Positions 59,704-64,000 of a stretch of DNA of 64,000 nucleotides are shown here, one piece after another; within the stretch, counting starts at the first letter, position 1, and each line of letters begins with the position of its first letter. The notes under the pieces are model-generated. The model had not been told where the DNA came from. It worked only from the letters and a program-made list of their open reading frames with translations, and made no database searches. The translations under genes were made by a program, and so were the position numbers. Source of the stretch: Paraburkholderia agricolaris (GTDB lineage: Bacteria; Pseudomonadota; Gammaproteobacteria; Burkholderiales; Burkholderiaceae); contig NZ_QPER01000002.1 of the NCBI RefSeq assembly GCF_009455635.1, forward strand, positions 3,596,001 to 3,660,000, in the 5' to 3' direction.

Positions 59704-60732
59704 ATGCTCGTTCTCGGCATCGAAAGCTCCTGCGACGAAACCGGTCTCGCGCTCTACGACACAGAGCGCGGGCTGCTCGCGCACGCGCTGCATTCGCAAA
59801 TTGCGATGCATCGGGAGTATGGCGGCGTGGTCCCGGAGCTGGCGTCGCGCGACCATATCCGGCGCGCGCTGCCGCTGCTCGAAGAGGTGATGGAACGCGC
59901 CGGCGCGGTACGCAGCGACATCGACGCAATCGCCTATACGCAGGGGCCTGGCCTCGCGGGCGCGCTGCTGGTCGGCGCGAGCGTCGCGAATTCGCTGGCC
60001 ATGGCCTGGGACAAGCCGACCATCGGCATCCACCATCTCGAAGGGCATTTGCTGTCGCCGCTGCTGGTGGACGAGCCGCCGCCGTTTCCGTTCGTCGCGC
60101 TGCTGGTGTCGGGCGGCCATACGCAATTGATGCGCGTGACGGACGTGGGCGTCTACGAAACACTCGGCGAAACGCTGGACGACGCAGCCGGTGAAGCCTT
60201 CGACAAAACCGCCAAGCTGCTGGGCCTCGGCTATCCGGGCGGCCCGGAAGTATCGCGAATGGCTGAATTCGGCACGCCCGGCGCAGTCGTGCTGCCGCGC
60301 CCGATGCTGCATTCCGGCGACCTCGATTTCAGCTTTAGCGGGCTGAAAACCGCCGTCCTCACGCACGCCAAGAAGCTCGGTGGCGCGAATATCTGCGAGC
60401 AGGCGAAAGCCGATCTGGCGCGCGGTTTCGTCGACGCGGCCGTGGAAGTGCTGGCGGCGAAATCGCTGGCCGCGCTCAAACGGACCAAGCTCAATCGGCT
60501 GGTGGTCGCGGGCGGGGTCGGCGCGAACCGCCAACTGCGCGAAGCTCTTTCCGCGGCGGCGAAGAAGCGTAACTTCTTCGTGCACTATCCCGACCTGTCG
60601 CTGTGCACGGACAACGGCGCGATGATCGCGCTGGCCGGCGCATTGCGATTGCAGCGCTGGCCCGACCAATCGGCTAAAGACTACGCGTTCACCGTGAAGC
60701 CGCGCTGGGATTTGACCTCGCTCGCACGCTGA
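59704..60732 (+). CDS. tsaD: tRNA t6A threonylcarbamoyltransferase TsaD
   Basis: A 342-residue enzyme that, with TsaB and TsaE, transfers threonylcarbamoyl to A37 of ANN-decoding tRNAs. Starts [19 protein letters not shown], the invariant start. Metal ligands are in GIHHLEGH, and the ASKHA fold is marked by [23 protein letters not shown] and [15 protein letters not shown] 59704 fixed by the family start. Confidence 0.97.
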   Translation: MLVLGIESSCDETGLALYDTERGLLAHALHSQIAMHREYGGVVPELASRDHIRRALPLLEEVMERAGAVRSDIDAIAYTQGPGLAGALLVGASVANSLAMAWDKPTIGIHHLEGHLLSPLLVDEPPPFPFVALLVSGGHTQLMRVTDVGVYETLGETLDDAAGEAFDKTAKLLGLGYPGGPEVSRMAEFGTPGAVVLPRPMLHSGDLDFSFSGLKTAVLTHAKKLGGANICEQAKADLARGFVDAAVEVLAAKSLAALKRTKLNRLVVAGGVGANRQLREALSAAAKKRNFFVHYPDLSLCTDNGAMIALAGALRLQRWPDQSAKDYAFTVKPRWDLTSLAR

Positions 60733-60756
60733 ACGTCGCAACCTGATGGCGTAAAA

Positions 60757-60784
60757 AAAGCCGCTCTTTTGAGCGGCTTTTTAT
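60757..60784. terminator. Bidirectional terminator between tsaD and folE2
   Basis: AAAGCCGCTC-TTTT-GAGCGGCTTT with A-run before and T-run after, 22 bp past tsaD and 28 bp from the end of the convergent folE2. Confidence 0.92.
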
Positions 60785-60811
60785 TTGAGCAGCGTGTCGA
60801 GCCCGCGCGAA

Positions 60812-61618
60812 TCACGCTACCCGCTTATCCCGCTCGATCACGGCGTACGCGCTGTGATTGTGAATCGATTCGAAGTTCTCAGCTTCGAGCACATACGCGA
60901 CGATGCGCTCGTCCGCATTCAGACGTTGCGCGACATCACGCACGAGGTCTTCGACGAACTTCGGATTTTCGTAGGCACGCTCGGTGACGAACTTTTCGTC
61001 CGGACGCTTGAGCAAGCCCCACAGCTCGCACGAGGCTTCTTCTTCAGCGATGCGAACCAGTTCTTCCACGGCCACGTCGCCCGCCAACTCGGCATTGATC
61101 GTGACGTGCGAACGCTGGTTGTGCGCGCCGTACTGCGAGATCTTCTTCGAGCACGGGCACAGACTCGTGACCGGCACCAGTACCTTCAGGAACAGACGCG
61201 TTGCGCCGTTGCGAGTCTCGCCCGTCAACGTCACTTCATAGTCGAGCAGACTTTGCACGCCCGACACCGGCGCGGTTTTATTCACGAAGTACGGGAACGA
61301 CACTTCGATACGACCGGCCTCGGCCTCGAGTTTTTCGAGCATCGCGGCGAGCATGGTGCGGAACGTGGCAGCCTCGAGCGGAGCCTTGTTCTCTTCAAGC
61401 AGCGCGACAAAACGCGACATGTGCGTGCCTTTCTGATCGGCCGGCAGATGCACGTCGAGATTCCACGTGCCGACCGAGGGCTGTACGTCGCCGCCTTGCG
61501 TGCGCACCGTCAACGGATGACGCACTGCCTTGACACCGACTCGTTGAATCGGAATCTGACGCGTATCGGGCGTGCTTTGCACGTCGGGCATCACAAAGGC
61601 GGGGTTCATCTGGTTCAT
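60812..61618 (-). CDS. folE2: GTP cyclohydrolase IB FolE2
   Basis: A 268-residue FolE2-type GTP cyclohydrolase that makes 7,8-dihydroneopterin triphosphate, the first step to folate. Family motifs: [44 protein letters not shown] with the metal-binding Cys, and [13 protein letters not shown]. These enzymes can use metals other than zinc. ATG 61618 has AAAGGA upstream. Confidence 0.95.
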   Translation of the reverse strand: MNQMNPAFVMPDVQSTPDTRQIPIQRVGVKAVRHPLTVRTQGGDVQPSVGTWNLDVHLPADQKGTHMSRFVALLEENKAPLEAATFRTMLAAMLEKLEAEAGRIEVSFPYFVNKTAPVSGVQSLLDYEVTLTGETRNGATRLFLKVLVPVTSLCPCSKKISQYGAHNQRSHVTINAELAGDVAVEELVRIAEEEASCELWGLLKRPDEKFVTERAYENPKFVEDLVRDVAQRLNADERIVAYVLEAENFESIHNHSAYAVIERDKRVA

Positions 61619-61971
61619 ATTCTTGTCCTTTCAAGAAAACGCCGGGCCGTCCCAAGTTTCCGCTCCGAGGAAAGTCCCCAAGGAAGATTAGCGGATTGCC
61701 CCATTAGGGGTTGTCGCGAAGCGACAGGTTTGGGCGCTGTCAGCGACCGTGCAAGTCAGGTCGCACAATGGCGAACGCCGGCCCCTGCCGGCGTTGGATG
61801 ATGGACCCGAAGGCCCATCGACTCATTTGGAGATTGCTATGGTCGCCATAGCCGCGGCATAGCACACGGCAGGGCGGCTGAACGACTCAGGCAATCGACG
61901 ACACAGTTAAGTAACGCAACTCAGTGACCTAACTCAGTGACCTAACTAAGCAACTTAACTAAGCGCCGCAG
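61619..61971. other. 353-bp folE2 leader / dxs downstream region with hairpins and repeats
   Basis: Non-coding. Several compact hairpins follow one another: CCCC-ATTA-GGGG at 61699-61710, TGTCGC-GAA-GCGACA at 61712-61726, and a 9-bp stem AACGCCGGC/GCCGGCGTT at 61774-61795. None has a T-run, so they are not simple terminators. They lie in the likely leader of folE2 (minus strand). The 13-bp repeats at 61918-61969 are listed separately. No known riboswitch was recognised. Confidence 0.55.
61918..61969. repeat. Four 13-bp tandem repeats just downstream of dxs
   Basis: Two identical units AACTCAGTGACCT followed by two diverged units AACTAAGCAACTT and AACTAAGCGCCGC, ending 2 bp before the dxs stop codon. 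Confidence 0.8.
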
Positions 61972-63879
61972 TTAAGCAACCCGCTTCACCGAAGACTGGC
62001 CGGCGACCGCGCCGCTGGAAAGAAAGCGTTCGCGAATCGACTTTGCGATGCCCGTGGCGTCGAGACCGCACGCGGCGAGCAGCTTGGCTGGATCCCCATG
62101 ATCGATGAAGCGATCCGGAAGGCCCAATTGTAGTACGGGTCGCATAACCCCACTCTCAAGCAGGGCTTCGACGCAGGCTGAGCCCGCGCCGCCCATCACG
62201 CAGCCTTCTTCGACCGTGACGATGGCGTCATGCGTTTCGGCGAGCTGGCGAACCAGCTCGGCGTCTAGCGGCTTCACGAAGCGCATGTTCGCCACCGTGG
62301 CGTCCAGTTGCTCAGCCGCCGCGAGCGAAGGTGCAACCATCGTGCCGAACGCCAGAATCGCGATCCGCTTGCCGGCCGGTTGCGACGTTTCGCGACGGAT
62401 CTCGCCCTTGCCGAGCGGCAGCGCCGTCATCTGCTTGACGGTTGCCACGCCCGTGCCGGCACCGCGCGGATAGCGCACCGCCGTCGGGTTCGGCTGCTGC
62501 AACGCCGTGTACAGCATCTGGCGGCATTCGTTTTCGTCCGATGCCGCCATCACCGTCATGTTCGGGATGCAGCGCATGAACGCCAGATCGTAAGCGCCAG
62601 CGTGCGTCGCGCCGTCCGCGCCGACCAGACCCGCGCGGTCGATGGCGAACACCACCGGCAGGTTTTGCAACGCGACGTCGTGGATCAACTGGTCATACGC
62701 GCGTTGCAGGAAGGTCGAGTAGATCGCGACCACCGGCTTCATGCCGTCAGCGGCCAGACCGCCGGCGAACGTCACCGCGTGCTGCTCGGCAATACCGACG
62801 TCGAAGTAGCGATCCGGGAAGCGCTTCTCGAACTCGACCATGCCCGAGCCCTCACGCATGGCCGGGGTGATGCCGACCACGCGCGCGTCCAGCTCGGCCG
62901 CGTCGCACAGCCATTCGCCGAACACCTGCGTATAGGTCTTCTTCGACGGCGTGGTGGCCGGCTTGATGCCTTCAGCCGGATTGAACTTGCCCGGACCGTG
63001 GTACAGCACTGGATCGGCTTCGGCCAGCTTGTAGCCCTGACCCTTTTTCGTCACGACGTGCAGGAATTGCGGACCACGCAACTCCTTGATGTTCTGCAGC
63101 GTCGGGATCAGCGAATCGAGATCGTGACCGTCGATCGGGCCGATGTAGTTGAAACCGAACTCTTCGAAGAGCGTGGCCGGCACGATCATGCCCTTCGCGT
63201 GCTCTTCGAGCTTGCGCGCGAGATCGAGCATGGGCGGCGCGACACGCAGCACGCGTTCGACACCCGCACGCGCGGCGGCGTAGAAGCGGCCCGACATCAG
63301 GCGCGCCAGATGGCGATTCAGCGCGCCGACCGGCGGCGAAATCGACATGTCGTTGTCGTTCAGGATGACCAGCAGCGGCACGTCGTCTTCGACGCCGGCG
63401 TTGTTCATCGCCTCGAAAGCCATGCCGGCCGTCATCGCGCCGTCGCCGATCACGGCAATGCCCATGCGGTTCTCGCCCTGCAGCTTGCTGGCAACGGCCA
63501 TGCCGAGCGCGGCCGAGATCGACGTGCTGGAGTGTGCGGTGCCGAAGGTGTCGTATTCCGACTCGTCGCGCTTCGGGAAGCCCGAGATGCCGCCGAGCTG
63601 GCGCAGCGTGTGCATCTGCTCGCGGCGGCCCGTCAGAATCTTGTGCGGATAGGTTTGATGGCCGACGTCCCACACGATCCGGTCACGTGGCGTGTCGAAC
63701 ACATAGTGCAGAGCAATGGTCAACTCGACCGTGCCGAGATTGGACGAAAGATGGCCGCCCGTCTGCGATACGCTGTCGAGCACAAAAGCACGCAACTCGT
63801 CGGCAAGCGGTTGCAATTGGCGGCGATCAAGGCGGCGCAAAGCTGCCGGGTCGTCGATGGTTTTCAGCAAGTCGTACAT
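61972..63879 (-). CDS. dxs: 1-deoxy-D-xylulose-5-phosphate synthase Dxs
   Basis: A 635-residue thiamine-diphosphate enzyme joining pyruvate and glyceraldehyde-3-phosphate, first step of the MEP isoprenoid route. Motifs: [32 protein letters not shown] and [12 protein letters not shown] (ThDP and Mg binding), and a transketolase pyrimidine domain with [21 protein letters not shown] 63879 ([15 protein letters not shown]) is chosen over a longer frame since GGAA precedes it and family proteins start here. Confidence 0.98.
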   Translation of the reverse strand: MYDLLKTIDDPAALRRLDRRQLQPLADELRAFVLDSVSQTGGHLSSNLGTVELTIALHYVFDTPRDRIVWDVGHQTYPHKILTGRREQMHTLRQLGGISGFPKRDESEYDTFGTAHSSTSISAALGMAVASKLQGENRMGIAVIGDGAMTAGMAFEAMNNAGVEDDVPLLVILNDNDMSISPPVGALNRHLARLMSGRFYAAARAGVERVLRVAPPMLDLARKLEEHAKGMIVPATLFEEFGFNYIGPIDGHDLDSLIPTLQNIKELRGPQFLHVVTKKGQGYKLAEADPVLYHGPGKFNPAEGIKPATTPSKKTYTQVFGEWLCDAAELDARVVGITPAMREGSGMVEFEKRFPDRYFDVGIAEQHAVTFAGGLAADGMKPVVAIYSTFLQRAYDQLIHDVALQNLPVVFAIDRAGLVGADGATHAGAYDLAFMRCIPNMTVMAASDENECRQMLYTALQQPNPTAVRYPRGAGTGVATVKQMTALPLGKGEIRRETSQPAGKRIAILAFGTMVAPSLAAAEQLDATVANMRFVKPLDAELVRQLAETHDAIVTVEEGCVMGGAGSACVEALLESGVMRPVLQLGLPDRFIDHGDPAKLLAACGLDATGIAKSIRERFLSSGAVAGQSSVKRVA

Positions 63880-63964
63880 CGTCGTTCCATTGTAGGAAAA
63901 CTTACGCGCCCGCACTTCATACATGCACCTCGTAGCGAAGGTGCGCGGCGGCGGGCTTTCGCGT

Positions 63965-64000
63965 TCAGCTAACCCGGTTCACCACCAGGTCGGCCAATTC
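63965..64000 (-). CDS. Probable last codons of ispA (polyprenyl synthase), partial
   Basis: The final 11 codons and stop of a minus-strand gene reading [11 protein letters not shown], ending 85 bp before dxs. LADxxVxR is a usual end for farnesyl diphosphate synthases, and ispA normally precedes dxs in beta-proteobacteria. The call depends on this short end and synteny. Confidence 0.5.
   Translation of the reverse strand, partial: ELADLVVNRVS

Noticed and set aside
61666..61679. GAGGAAAGTCC, as in the P4 part of RNase P RNA
   Set aside because: The following sequence lacks the other conserved RNase P RNA segments, in particular the second P4 strand ACAGAA.

Overview
The window is a GC-rich chromosome segment from a member of Burkholderia sensu lato, most likely Paraburkholderia or a close relative. 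The evidence is a Burkholderia-type porin at the left edge, the order rpsU-yqeY-dnaG-rpoD at the right, and a type III secretion system (T3SS) whose gene content and order match the Hrp systems of Ralstonia and Xanthomonas (HrpB/HrcU/HrcV/HpaP/HrcQ/R/S/HrcD/HpaB type, AraC activator, OmpR-type HrpG). No IS element, transposase or CRISPR array was seen.

Layout. 1-1111: partial porin. 2162-19473: accessory region with a stray HrpB1 paralogue, a harpin-like protein, a P450, a three-gene operon (glutamate cyclase-racemase fusion, CesT-like chaperone, 764-residue membrane-active protein), a harpin-amidase fusion, a cupin hydroxylase, a DUF3455 protein, a 1167-residue candidate effector followed closely by a phosphotransferase-like and a methyltransferase gene, and a Rieske oxygenase. 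20096-24488: regulators hrpG and hrpB with hrcC. 24778-30823 (minus) and 31252-40900 (plus): two divergent T3SS structural blocks. 40946-52264: a small Hrp-regulated orphan, a GNAT, an OmpR-wHTH/ATPase regulator, a second 1103-residue candidate effector, a small exported protein, a J-domain protein and an OTU-like protease. 52444-52772: a tRNA-Ile(CAU) gene split by a group I intron, marking the edge of the accessory DNA. 52958-64000: conserved housekeeping genes rpoD, dnaG, yqeY, rpsU, a flavoprotein, tsaD, folE2, dxs and the last codons of a probable ispA.

Regulation can be read from the DNA. TTCG-N16-TTCG elements (hrpII or PIP boxes), several of them perfect TTCGC-N15-TTCGC, lie about 75-160 bp before the hrpB1 operon, the hrcU operon, hrcD, the harpin, the HrpB1 paralogue, the 113-residue orphan, the 1103-residue effector, the J-domain protein and the OTU protein. 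Two one-mismatch versions precede the cyclase-racemase operon and the harpin-amidase. This ties the accessory proteins to the HrpG-HrpB cascade encoded in the same window and makes most of them candidate secreted effectors.

The most unusual content is the fused D-glutamate cyclase/glutamate racemase with a disordered N-terminus inside the T3SS region, the harpin-NlpC/P60 fusion, the J-domain and OTU-like candidate effectors, the set of tailoring enzymes (P450, cupin, kinase-like, methyltransferase, Rieske) interleaved with effectors, and the intron-split tRNA. Function assignments rest on motifs read by eye; no database search was run.
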